A stretch of 45,414 bases of DNA from Rubrobacter sp. (GTDB lineage: Bacteria; Actinomycetota; Rubrobacteria; Rubrobacterales; Rubrobacteraceae). The position numbers were made by a program, and so were the translations under genes. Below, piece after piece: positions 7,818 to 15,800 of this stretch (position 1 is the first letter of the stretch; the number at the start of each line of letters is the position of its first letter). The stretch spans positions 1 to 45,414 of the forward strand of contig JACDAR010000159.1 in NCBI GenBank assembly GCA_013695335.1. Reading direction: 5' to 3'. Under the pieces are notes generated by a model. The model searched no databases. It was not told where the DNA came from and saw nothing but the letters and a program-made list of their open reading frames with translations.

Positions 7818-8780
7818 ATGACGGACACTACGACAGGCAACGGTATGGAGGCCAGGATCGTCATCCCGCCCGGCAGGATGCTCGAGGTATTCGGTGAGCG
7901 CGACTCTGTGTTGCGGCGTGTCGAAGAACTGGTCGAGTGCGAGGTGATCGTGCGCGGAAACGAGATCTCCCTGCGGGGCGGCGAGGAGGCCGTGGACAGG
8001 GCCGAAGCGGTATTCAACGGGCTCGTCGGGCTTGCCGAGGACGGCAATCATCTGACGCCTGAGACCGCGGAACGCCTGTACGGGATGGGCGGGGGCCGTG
8101 AGGTGCTTGGGGATATGATCCTCACGCACCGCGGACGCCGCGTCGCCCCGAAGACCCGCAACCAGAAGGCATATACAGACGCAATCCGCCAGAATCAGGT
8201 TGTCTTTGGCATCGGCCCGGCTGGAACGGGAAAGACGTATCTGGCAGTGGCGCTCGCAGTAGACGCCCTCAACAAAGGCGAGGTCACCAGGATCATCCTG
8301 ACGCGGCCTGCCGTGGAGGCCGGGGAGTCTTTAGGATTCCTGCCTGGGGACATGATGGCGAAGGTGGACCCGTACTTCAGGCCGCTGTACGACGCACTTT
8401 ACGAGATGGTGGACCCTGCCAGGTTCCAGGCGCATCTGGAGCGCGGTATAATCGAGATCGCCCCACTTGCTTTCATGAGAGGCCGGACTTTGAATGATGC
8501 GTTCATCATCCTGGATGAAGCCCAGAACACTACGCCCCAGCAGATGAAGATGTTCCTGACGCGCCTGGGTTTCGGCTCCAAAATGGTGATCACCGGCGAC
8601 ATCACTCAGGTTGACCTCCCGAAAGGCCGTCAGAGCGGGTTGCAGGACGCCCGCCGCACGCTCACGGGCGTCGATGGGGTTTCGTTCGTCGGGCTGCGGC
8701 GTGACGACATAGTGAGGAGCGACCTCGTCATGCGCATCGTGGATGCCTACGAGGACGCTGGGGAGCCCTCCGAGGGCTAG
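7818..8780 (+). CDS. phoH: PhoH-like ATPase
   Basis: A 320-residue P-loop ATPase of the PhoH family, whose members are linked to RNA metabolism and are often coupled with ybeY, as here. A KH-like N-terminal portion (residues about 10-75) precedes the ATPase. Walker A is GPAGTGKT (133-140); Walker B is FIILDEAQN (229-237), followed by GDITQVDLP (sensor region) and RRDDIVRSDLV. The start is ATG 7818 because AGAAAGGAG precedes it; an upstream GTG-initiated extension would run through the inverted repeat and lacks family similarity. It is followed by the PgpH-like gene after 17 bases and is probably the first gene of the phoH-to-dgt operon. Confidence 0.95.
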   Translation: MTDTTTGNGMEARIVIPPGRMLEVFGERDSVLRRVEELVECEVIVRGNEISLRGGEEAVDRAEAVFNGLVGLAEDGNHLTPETAERLYGMGGGREVLGDMILTHRGRRVAPKTRNQKAYTDAIRQNQVVFGIGPAGTGKTYLAVALAVDALNKGEVTRIILTRPAVEAGESLGFLPGDMMAKVDPYFRPLYDALYEMVDPARFQAHLERGIIEIAPLAFMRGRTLNDAFIILDEAQNTTPQQMKMFLTRLGFGSKMVITGDITQVDLPKGRQSGLQDARRTLTGVDGVSFVGLRRDDIVRSDLVMRIVDAYEDAGEPSEG

Positions 8781-8797
8781 GGAGAGCGGAGCCGAAG

Positions 8798-10417
8798 ATG
8801 AAGCTGGGAAGAAAGACCCCGGAAGTCGAGTTGGGCAAGAGGGTTGATGAGTTCCACCGTCAGCCCACCCGCTTCGAGCGCCTGCGCGATTGGCTGGAGC
8901 ACCAGCCAAAAGTACGGCTATTCGTCGTGCTCACAGCGTTTACCTGGGTGGCGCTGACGGCCATGATCGGGCTGGGTCCGCGTCCGCCGATAGAGCGGAT
9001 GGTGTCGCAGGGTATCCTGGAGCGCGGGGATCTTGCACAACTCGAATCCCAGGGACTAATAGTTACCTCCGACCCGTGGATGGCGCTGATTGGCGTCGGG
9101 CTCGTGGTCGCCGCCGAGATGGGGATCTTCTGGTATTTCCTCGAGCGCTTCGGGCGCAGGATTCTCAAGACAAAGGCCGCGATCCGGCTTACCCTCGCGG
9201 CTTCGCTCACGATACTGTTCACCCTCCTGGCCCGCATCTTCATAGAGCTGGATTTCAACCCGTATCTGACGCCGCTTGCCGGCCTCTCGATAATCGGGAC
9301 CATGCTGCTGGGTCCGCGCCTGATGTTCCTCATGGTGGTCGTGACCAGCATCAACGTCGGGATCATCGCTGGCAACGACTTCCTGCTGACCTCGGCGTTG
9401 CTACTTGGTTCGGGCTTCGCTATCTATACTGTTATCCGGGCAAACTCGCAGCAGAAACTGCTGAAAGCCGGGTTCTTTATAGCTTTGATCACCGGCGCAG
9501 TGACTTTCGCCGTGGGGTTGGTCGGTGGCTTGGGCTTCCCCGATGCCGTGTGGCAGGGTGTTCTTGGCCTTGGCAACGGCGTACTTTCGCTGATGCTCGC
9601 CATGGTGCTGCTCCCGCTCCTGGATAACGCGTTCAACATCCTGACCCCGATGAAGCTCCTCGAACTCTCCAACCCGAGCAACGAACTGCTCCACAAGCTG
9701 CTCCAGAAAGCGCCAGGAACCTTCACCCACTCCATGCAGGTTGGTAACCTCTCCGAATACGCCGCCGAGCGTATCCAGGCAGACGCCCTGCTCGCCCGCG
9801 TCGGAGCCTACTATCACGACGTCGGCAAGCTCGAACATCCTGCTTACTTCGTGGAGAATCAGATCTCCCAGATAAACCCCCATACCGCCCTGTCCCCGGC
9901 CCTGTCTGCACGCATCATCAAACGTCACGTGAAGGATGGGCTGGAGATCGGGTACGCCTGGGGATTGCCGCAGGAGATCCTCGACATCATCGCCCAGCAT
10001 CACGGCACGACGCGCATCGAGTACTTCTACCGCAAGGCGCTGGAGAACGCGCTCGACGGCGAGACCGTGCGCGAGTCGGATTTCCGTTATTCGAGCGGCC
10101 GTCCGAAGAGCAAGGAGGCCGGCATCGTGATGATCGCCGACTCCGTGGAGGCGACGGTGAAATCCATAGCCAAGCCGACGCCCAAGCGCGTGGAGGACAT
10201 CATAGCTGGCACCATCCGGAGCAAGATCGAAGACGGACAGTTCGACGATTGCGCGCTGACCATGCGTGAGATCCACGAGGTCGGCGAAGCCATACGCGAG
10301 GCGCTGATCGGCTTCCTCGGCCCACGCATCGAATACCCGGACGCACCCGACGAGAAATCATCAGACAAAAACCAGAAGAAGCCCGGCAAGCCCAAACCCG
10401 CCGGAACCGTAAACTGA
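8798..10417 (+). CDS. PgpH/YqfF-like 7TM-HD phosphodiesterase with minimal extracellular domain
   Basis: A 539-residue membrane protein of the PgpH (YqfF) type, known to degrade c-di-AMP. Residues about 41-60 form the first membrane helix; only about 34 residues lie outside before the next helix (94-116), followed by a series of helices up to about 278. The cytosolic HD domain has H311 (THSMQVGNLSE), the YYHDVGK motif (H340, D341), H377, H401/H402 and D448, all expected metal ligands. Standard PgpH proteins are about 700 residues because of a large 7TMR-HDED sensor domain between helices 1 and 2; that domain is missing here. The C terminus ends in a Lys/Pro-rich tail. The gene sits between phoH and ybeY as in Firmicutes. 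Confidence 0.9.
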   Translation: MKLGRKTPEVELGKRVDEFHRQPTRFERLRDWLEHQPKVRLFVVLTAFTWVALTAMIGLGPRPPIERMVSQGILERGDLAQLESQGLIVTSDPWMALIGVGLVVAAEMGIFWYFLERFGRRILKTKAAIRLTLAASLTILFTLLARIFIELDFNPYLTPLAGLSIIGTMLLGPRLMFLMVVVTSINVGIIAGNDFLLTSALLLGSGFAIYTVIRANSQQKLLKAGFFIALITGAVTFAVGLVGGLGFPDAVWQGVLGLGNGVLSLMLAMVLLPLLDNAFNILTPMKLLELSNPSNELLHKLLQKAPGTFTHSMQVGNLSEYAAERIQADALLARVGAYYHDVGKLEHPAYFVENQISQINPHTALSPALSARIIKRHVKDGLEIGYAWGLPQEILDIIAQHHGTTRIEYFYRKALENALDGETVRESDFRYSSGRPKSKEAGIVMIADSVEATVKSIAKPTPKRVEDIIAGTIRSKIEDGQFDDCALTMREIHEVGEAIREALIGFLGPRIEYPDAPDEKSSDKNQKKPGKPKPAGTVN

Positions 10418-10845
10418 GGCCATCCATCCCCGCCCAGCCCTTCACTGTCGAGGTCATCGACGAGGTGGAATACCGCAACCTCACACCCGAACGCGCCACG
10501 CAACTTTGCGCGGCTGCGCTCACCGAAAGGGGCTTCGACCTGGATCGGGTGGGGGAGATGTCAGTGGCGCTGATCACTCAGGAAGCTATCAAGAAACTCA
10601 ACTACGAGTTCCGGGGTAAAGACCGACCGACCGACGTATTGAGCTTCGAGGTGGATGGGCCGTACGGGGAGATGGTTGGGGAGGTCGTGATCTGCCCCGG
10701 AGCCGCCGAGATGGGCGTGGACGAGCTTGTGGTGCATGGAACTTTGCATCTGGCGGGGATGGATCACGGCGACGATTTCGGGGAAAGCGAGATGTCCCGC
10801 GTCCAGGAAACCGTGCTGGAGAAGGTGCGTGGACAGGAAGGATAA
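10414..10845 (+). CDS. ybeY: Endoribonuclease YbeY (rRNA maturation), probable CTG start
   Basis: A zinc-dependent endoribonuclease involved in 16S rRNA 3' processing and 70S quality control. The signature VVHGTLHLAGMDHGDD gives the three zinc histidines (H108, H112, H118 in this numbering); FRGKDRPTDVLSF is the conserved core. The first ordinary start codon is GTG 10465, but the codons before it read FTVEVIDEVE, matching the first strand of YbeY (compare IDFIDETEE in Bacillus subtilis). The only in-frame near-cognate codons upstream are ATC and CTG. CTG at 10414 overlaps the stop of the previous gene as CTGA, the same geometry as the ATGA junctions elsewhere in the window. The start is therefore inferred; GTG 10465 remains the alternative. 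Confidence 0.87.
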   Translation: MRPSIPAQPFTVEVIDEVEYRNLTPERATQLCAAALTERGFDLDRVGEMSVALITQEAIKKLNYEFRGKDRPTDVLSFEVDGPYGEMVGEVVICPGAAEMGVDELVVHGTLHLAGMDHGDDFGESEMSRVQETVLEKVRGQEG

Positions 10846-11572
10846 GAAGGTTCCGAAGGCCAGTAAGGGCCAGCAGGGCGTCGCCCGCAGCTTCGAGCAC
10901 GCGTACAGGGGCATCGTGTACGCCGTGCGCACCCAGCGCAACATGCGCATCCACGCGGTGGTGGCCGTGCTGGTCCTGGTGGCTAGCCTGCTCGTCGGGG
11001 TGAGCGCGCTGGAACTTGCGGCCCTGCTTCTCACCATCATGCTCGTGTTCGTCACGGAGTTGCTCAACACCGCGCTGGAATTTACTGTGGACCTCGTCAC
11101 CGAGGAATACCATCCGCTGGCGAAGCTGGCGAAGGATGTATCGGCTGGTGCCGTGCTCGTGTCGAGCGTTGGAGCTGTGCTGATCGGATACCTGATCCTG
11201 GCCAATGACCTGGGGCCGCTCACCCTGGAGACGCTCGATAGCATCAGGCGCTGGCCCGGTCACCTCACCCTCGTCGCCCTGGCGCTAGTGACGCTCGTCG
11301 TCCTGCTCGTAAAGGCGCTCACGCATTCCCCGAACTCCTTCCATGGCGGGATGCCTTCGGGGCACGCGGCTGTGTCGTTCGCCGCGTGGGTCGCGGCGAG
11401 TTTTCTGGCAACCGGCGCCAGATACGGGGGGCTCATCTCGCTTGTGACGCTCCTCATGGCCCTGCTCGTCTGCCAGAGCCGCGTGGAGAGCGGGACCCAC
11501 GGCATCTATCAGGTGGTGACCGGGGCTGTGATCGGGGCCCTCGTCACGGTCACCGTCTTCCAACTCGCGTGA
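10829..11572 (+). CDS. DagK-type lipid kinase fused to PAP2 phosphatase
   Basis: A 247-residue membrane protein with two lipid enzymes. Residues about 15-110 are a prokaryotic diacylglycerol/undecaprenol kinase (RSFEHAYRGI, RNMRIHAVVA, and the catalytic ELLNTALEFTVDLV). Residues about 130-247 form a PAP2 domain with PSGHA and SRVESGTHGIYQVVTG. The first PAP2 motif (KxxxxxxRP) is degenerate here (KALTHSPNS), so phosphatase activity is less certain. Such a fusion could convert undecaprenol and undecaprenyl phosphates for envelope synthesis. The start is GTG 10829, preceded by GGAG; it overlaps the end of ybeY by 17 bases. An upstream frame-open stretch inside ybeY is rejected as start because it lacks family similarity. 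Confidence 0.9.
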   Translation: MDRKDKKVPKASKGQQGVARSFEHAYRGIVYAVRTQRNMRIHAVVAVLVLVASLLVGVSALELAALLLTIMLVFVTELLNTALEFTVDLVTEEYHPLAKLAKDVSAGAVLVSSVGAVLIGYLILANDLGPLTLETLDSIRRWPGHLTLVALALVTLVVLLVKALTHSPNSFHGGMPSGHAAVSFAAWVAASFLATGARYGGLISLVTLLMALLVCQSRVESGTHGIYQVVTGAVIGALVTVTVFQLA

Positions 11573-11583
11573 AAGGAGCGAAA

Positions 11584-11982
11584 ATGGACCTTGAAACCGT
11601 GATGGATGCGGCCCGCGAAGCCGCAAACAACGCATACGCGCCATACAGCAACTTCCGCGTCGGGGCCGCCATTCTTACCGAAAACGGCGCGTTGCACGCA
11701 GGATGCAACGTCGAGAACGCATCCTATGGGCTCGGCATCTGCGCCGAACGCAGCGCCGCCGTCGCGATGGCCCTCGCAGATCCTGGCGACAGGGGCGTCC
11801 AGCTGGTTGCGGTCGCCAGCCCAAACGCCGCACCGTGCTTTCCATGCGGCGCATGCCGCCAGTTCCTGCGCGAGTTCGGCTGCAAGGAAGTCGTGGTCGA
11901 GGACCCATCGGAAGCCTCCGGCCTGCGTAGCTATCCGTTCGAGGAGATACTCCCCCACTCCTTCGGCCCGGAGGTACTGTGA
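11584..11982 (+). CDS. cdd: Cytidine deaminase
   Basis: A 132-residue homotetrameric-type cytidine/deoxycytidine deaminase for pyrimidine salvage. The zinc site is ICAERSA (C53, with catalytic E55) and PCGACRQ (C88, C91); FRVGAAI and CNVENASYG shape the substrate pocket. AAAGGAG precedes ATG 11584. A longer frame upstream overlaps the PAP2 region and is not used. The stop overlaps era by 4 bases (GTGA). The order dgkA-cdd-era is the common Gram-positive arrangement. Confidence 0.96.
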   Translation: MDLETVMDAAREAANNAYAPYSNFRVGAAILTENGALHAGCNVENASYGLGICAERSAAVAMALADPGDRGVQLVAVASPNAAPCFPCGACRQFLREFGCKEVVVEDPSEASGLRSYPFEEILPHSFGPEVL

Positions 11983-12899
11983 GCGGCGGGATGCTACACG
12001 CAACCCGGGACGATGATCTGCGGAGCGGCTTCATCGCGGTCGTCGGAAGGCCGAACGTGGGAAAGTCAACCCTCGTGAACCGGCTTGTGGGGAGGAAGGT
12101 CTCAATCACATCACCCCGCCCGCAGACCACGCGCGGGCCGGTGCGCGGCGTGCGAAACGGCCCAGGCTACCAGGCGGTCTTCGTGGACACGCCAGGTTCC
12201 CAGAAGCCCCGCGACACCTTGCGGGCCAGGATGCAGCAACAGGTACTCGACAGTCTTTCTGAGTCGGATGTGATCCTGTTTCTCCTCGACGCTTCGCAGG
12301 CCGCCGAGGTCGGCAGGGGTGACAGGTACGTGGCCGGGCTCGTGGCGAACACGGATACTCCAGCCATAGCCTGCGTGAACAAAGTAGACCTCCTGCCCCG
12401 GCGCGAAGACGCGCTGCCCATAGTGGACTCCGTGCGCGGGCTGGCCGACTGGAAGGACGTGTTCCTCCTGAGCGCGACTGATGGCCTGAACGTGGAGCCG
12501 CTCATGGATGAGGTTGCCGGGATGCTGCCGCCCGGCCCCCAATATTTCCCCGAGGATGCAGTGACCGACTATCCGGAATCCCTGATACTGGCCGAGTACG
12601 TGCGCGAGAAGGCGCTGAACGTGCTGCGCGACGAGGTTCCGCACGCCGTCGCCGTCGAGGTTGAAGACGTCGAACGCAAGGAGAACGTGACAGTCGTGTA
12701 CGCCGTTATCCACGTGGAGCGGGGTACGCAGCGCATGATCGTGCTCGGCAAAGGCGGCAAAACCATCAAACTCATCGGCACCGAAGCCCGCCGGGACGTG
12801 GAGCGGCTGCTAGGAACCAGAATCTACCTCGACCTCAAGGTGAGGGTGACGCCTGGATGGAGGAGTGATCCGAAGTTTCTGGAGCGGCTAGGACTATAA
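11979..12899 (+). CDS. era: GTPase Era
   Basis: A 306-residue GTPase needed for 30S assembly that binds the 3' end of 16S rRNA. G1 is GRPNVGKS (residues 23-30), G3 DTPG, G4 NKVD. The C-terminal KH domain is visible as ERGTQRMIVLGKGGKTIKLIG and TRIYLDLKVRVTPGW. The GTG start overlaps cdd by 4 bases. Together with YbeY and RsmE it gives this operon a strong 16S maturation theme. Confidence 0.97.
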   Translation: MSGGMLHATRDDDLRSGFIAVVGRPNVGKSTLVNRLVGRKVSITSPRPQTTRGPVRGVRNGPGYQAVFVDTPGSQKPRDTLRARMQQQVLDSLSESDVILFLLDASQAAEVGRGDRYVAGLVANTDTPAIACVNKVDLLPRREDALPIVDSVRGLADWKDVFLLSATDGLNVEPLMDEVAGMLPPGPQYFPEDAVTDYPESLILAEYVREKALNVLRDEVPHAVAVEVEDVERKENVTVVYAVIHVERGTQRMIVLGKGGKTIKLIGTEARRDVERLLGTRIYLDLKVRVTPGWRSDPKFLERLGL

Positions 12900-12958
12900 T
12901 AAGCAGGATCGGGAGATGTCCGGTTCAGAGCGAGAATCTGCGGGAAGGACGGCTGAAG

Positions 12959-13666
12959 TTGGGTATGAGGGTGCGGGAGTTTGCGAAGATGGTGGATCAC
13001 ACGCTGCTCAAACCCAGCTCGACGGAGAAGGATGTCCGGCGTATGTGCGAGGAGGCGGCGCATCATCACTTCGCGGCGGTGTGCATCCCTCCTGTCTACG
13101 TCAGATCGGCGGCGAAGGAACTGCGCGGCACTGACGTGAAAGTGTGTACAGTGGTCTCATTCCCATTCGGCTACGACACTGCGGCGGTCAAGATCTCGGC
13201 GGTTCGTGATGCGATCTCCGGGGGCGCATCGGAGATCGACGTGGTAATGAACGTCACGCGATTTCTCTCCGGGGACTTCTCATACGTTGCGGAAGAGCTT
13301 TCGAGCGTCACGCAGGAGGTGGGGGCCGTCGCCATGAACAATGGCCTCAACGATGCGGTGGTCAAGGTAATCATCGAGACCGCGTACCTGACTGACGAGA
13401 TGAAGCGGCTGGCCGTTCAGATAGTGGCCTCCAGCGGCGCGGATTTCGTGAAGACCTCCACTGGTTTCGCCCCGGCTGGCGCCACGCCGCAGGATGTGTC
13501 CCTGCTTCGCAAAGAAGCGCCTGAGGGGCTGGCCGTGAAGGCATCAGGCGGCATAAGGAACCTGGAGGACGCCATGGAGATCGTGAACGCAGGCGCCTCC
13601 CGGCTCGGTATGAGCGCCAGCGTCGCCATAATGGAAGAGGCGGAGAATGGCGGTCTACAAGAGTAA
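12959..13666 (+). CDS. deoC: Deoxyribose-phosphate aldolase
   Basis: A class I aldolase splitting 2-deoxyribose 5-phosphate into glyceraldehyde 3-phosphate and acetaldehyde. The Schiff-base lysine is K165 in FVKTSTGF; D94 in EIDVVMN and K194 in VKASGGIR complete the catalytic set. MVDHTLLKP is the usual beginning. TTG 12959 is preferred because GGAAGGA lies 9 bases before it; ATG 12965 is an alternative. One oddity is MNNG near residues 126-129, a place where many homologues carry a lysine-rich segment. The gene overlaps recO by 20 bases. It fits with cdd in nucleoside salvage. Confidence 0.94.
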   Translation: MGMRVREFAKMVDHTLLKPSSTEKDVRRMCEEAAHHHFAAVCIPPVYVRSAAKELRGTDVKVCTVVSFPFGYDTAAVKISAVRDAISGGASEIDVVMNVTRFLSGDFSYVAEELSSVTQEVGAVAMNNGLNDAVVKVIIETAYLTDEMKRLAVQIVASSGADFVKTSTGFAPAGATPQDVSLLRKEAPEGLAVKASGGIRNLEDAMEIVNAGASRLGMSASVAIMEEAENGGLQE

Positions 13667-14399
13667 AGGCATAGTCCTCCGGTCCATCCGCTATGGCGAG
13701 GCCGACCGCATCCTCGATCTCTATACCCTGGACGTTGGCCTGATCTCGGCCATCGCAAAAGGCATCAGGCGCACGAAATCCCGCTTCGGCGCCCGCTTAG
13801 AACCGCTTTCGTGCGTGGATTTCATGGCATACCAGGGCCGAACCCTTCATACGGTGACCCAGGCCGAGGTGCTTCGCAGCTTCCACGGAGTCCGCGAGGA
13901 CCTTGCGCGCTTCGAGGCCGCGGCAGGGATGGTACGCACGGTGCGCGCCCTCTCCGGCGGCGACGAGGCCGACCGGCGGGTCTTCAACCTTCTCTACCAC
14001 GGCCTCGATTCCCTGGAGAACAGGGAGTCAGGTTTCGGGACCGTCGAGGCTGCTTTCGGGCTGAAGCTCTCGATGCTGGCTGGATACGCACCGCAGCTCG
14101 ATTCGTGCATGGGCTGTGGCGTCGCGCCTGAAGAAACGGAAGGGCGGATCTACTTTGCACCCAACTTGGGCGGCGTTCTGTGCGCCGAATGCCGGATGGA
14201 GAGCGCCGATACATTCCCGATACCGCCGGAGGTTCTGGATCGCCTGCGCGCCCTGCTCCGAAGCCCCATCCGTGACGTTCCCACGGATGAGTTGCTCGGC
14301 GAGAGCGTGCGCCGCATAGTCCGGTCCCACGTTATAGCCCACGCCCCCGGAAACCTGCTCCTCGATCCAACCACGCCAGGCGCCAGGCGACCAGCATGA
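13647..14399 (+). CDS. recO: DNA repair protein RecO
   Basis: A 250-residue recombination mediator that anneals strands and loads RecA with RecR. The N-terminal OB fold is clear (KSKGIVLRSIRYGEADRILD; GLISAIAKGIRR; LEPLSCVDFM), and the zinc finger is CMGCG...CAEC in the second half. ATG 13647 lies inside the end of deoC; the stop overlaps dgt by ATGA. The era-(deoC)-recO order agrees with Gram-positive genomes, with deoC added. Confidence 0.93.
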   Translation: MAVYKSKGIVLRSIRYGEADRILDLYTLDVGLISAIAKGIRRTKSRFGARLEPLSCVDFMAYQGRTLHTVTQAEVLRSFHGVREDLARFEAAAGMVRTVRALSGGDEADRRVFNLLYHGLDSLENRESGFGTVEAAFGLKLSMLAGYAPQLDSCMGCGVAPEETEGRIYFAPNLGGVLCAECRMESADTFPIPPEVLDRLRALLRSPIRDVPTDELLGESVRRIVRSHVIAHAPGNLLLDPTTPGARRPA

Positions 14400-15352
14400 G
14401 CATCCCCACGGAAGGCTGGGCCTGTCGCGAGAGCGCCGGCCGCATCAGGCACGAGGAGCCTGACGGCGTCCGCACCCCGTTCCAGCGCGACCGCGACCGC
14501 ATCATCCACGCCAAAGCCTTCAGGCGGTTGATGCATAAGACGCAGGTTTTCATCTCCCCTGACGGAGATCACTTCCGCACCCGCCTGACCCACACGCTTG
14601 AGATGATGCAGATCTCGCGCACCATAGCCCGCGCCCTCGACCTCAACGAAGACCTCGCCGAAGCCATTGCCCTCGGCCACGACCTCGGCCACACACCCTT
14701 CGGGCACACTGGCGAAGAGGCTCTATCTCGCGTCCTCTCCAGGCATGGACGCAGCTTTCGCCACAACGAGCACTCCTTACGGGTTGTGGATCACCTGGAA
14801 AAAGAGGGGGATGGACTGAACCTTACTTTGGAGGTCAGAGACGGGATACTGAACCATTCGGGGAGAGGTTATCCTTCCACGCGGGAGGCTGAGATAGTGC
14901 GTGTGGCCGACCGGATCGCCTACGTCAACCACGACGTGGACGACGCGCTTCGGGCGGGAACCATAAGGTGGGAAGACCTGCCGCCGAAACCGCTGGAAAT
15001 CCTCGGCGAGAAGATGAGCGTCAGGATAGACCATCTGGTGCGGGATATGATCTCCTCGTCTGCGCAGCAAGGTGAGATAATCCTCTCCGAGAGCGTATAT
15101 GAAGCCCTGATGGAGCTTCGGACCTGGCTCTTCGAGCACGTCTACCGCAATCCACGTTCGCGCGACAACGAAAAAGCGGGAGGGGTGGTCGCCGCGCTCT
15201 TCGATTATTACCTGAATCATCCAGAAGGGCGGACGAGGACGGATCCGGATTCCATATCCGAGACCGTGGACTTCGTGGCTGGCATGACCGACCGCTACGC
15301 ACTAGCTACTTACCGTCGGCTCTTCATGCCGCGTGGCGACATCTTCGCGTAA
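14396..15352 (+). CDS. dgt: Deoxyguanosinetriphosphate triphosphohydrolase-like protein (HD domain)
   Basis: A 318-residue HD-domain dNTP triphosphohydrolase that removes tripolyphosphate from dNTPs. The metal-binding set is visible: H66 in RLTHTLE, H95-D96 in GHDLGHTPFGH, and the later aspartate in VADRIAYVNHDVDD. TPFQRDRDRIIHAKAFRRL is the usual dGTPase start region. Its length places it among the shorter dGTPase-like type 2 proteins. It overlaps recO by 4 bases. It is probably the last well-coupled gene of this operon. Exact dNTP preference is not predictable. Confidence 0.93.
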   Translation: MSIPTEGWACRESAGRIRHEEPDGVRTPFQRDRDRIIHAKAFRRLMHKTQVFISPDGDHFRTRLTHTLEMMQISRTIARALDLNEDLAEAIALGHDLGHTPFGHTGEEALSRVLSRHGRSFRHNEHSLRVVDHLEKEGDGLNLTLEVRDGILNHSGRGYPSTREAEIVRVADRIAYVNHDVDDALRAGTIRWEDLPPKPLEILGEKMSVRIDHLVRDMISSSAQQGEIILSESVYEALMELRTWLFEHVYRNPRSRDNEKAGGVVAALFDYYLNHPEGRTRTDPDSISETVDFVAGMTDRYALATYRRLFMPRGDIFA

Positions 15353-15385
15353 ACGGGATCGGACACCGAGATTCCTGATCGAAGC

Positions 15386-15784
15386 GTGATCTACCGTACC
15401 AATCCCCAGACAACTTCAGCCGAACTCAACGAGTTGTTCTCCCTGGCGTGGGACGCGCACGAACCGAGAGATTTCACGCCCATCCTGAAACGCAGCCTCG
15501 TGTACGTATGCGCATACATGGATGTGCTTCTCGTGGGTTTCGTCAACGTCGCGTGGGACGGAGGGGTTCACGCTTTCTTGCTAGACACCACCGTACATCC
15601 GGATCTGCGTCGGCAGGGGATCGGCCGCCAGTTGGTTCGCCACGCGGCAGAGGAAGCAGATAGGCGTGGCATGGAGTGGCTGCACGTTGACTACGAACCG
15701 CATCTCGAACGTTTCTACGAGGCGTGTGGTTTCCGGCCCACGCAGGCTGGATTGTTGAAGCTGGGTAATGCCAGGGGTGATTAG
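15386..15784 (+). CDS. GNAT family N-acetyltransferase
   Basis: A 132-residue acetyl-CoA-dependent transferase. Motif A is VHPDLRRQGIGRQLV (the acetyl-CoA pyrophosphate loop, RRQGIG), followed by the motif B segment YEPHLERFYEACGFRP. Substrate unknown. The GTG at 15386 is the only usable start in this position, but no strong ribosome binding site precedes it. It lies 33 bases after dgt and ends 16 bases from the convergent ppc gene; I see no hairpin terminator in that gap. Confidence 0.85.
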   Translation: MIYRTNPQTTSAELNELFSLAWDAHEPRDFTPILKRSLVYVCAYMDVLLVGFVNVAWDGGVHAFLLDTTVHPDLRRQGIGRQLVRHAAEEADRRGMEWLHVDYEPHLERFYEACGFRPTQAGLLKLGNARGD

Positions 15785-15800
15785 TGAAAGGTTGGTGGGA

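Noticed and set aside
15785..15800. Terminator between the GNAT gene and ppc
   Set aside because: No hairpin or T-run is visible in the 16-base gap.
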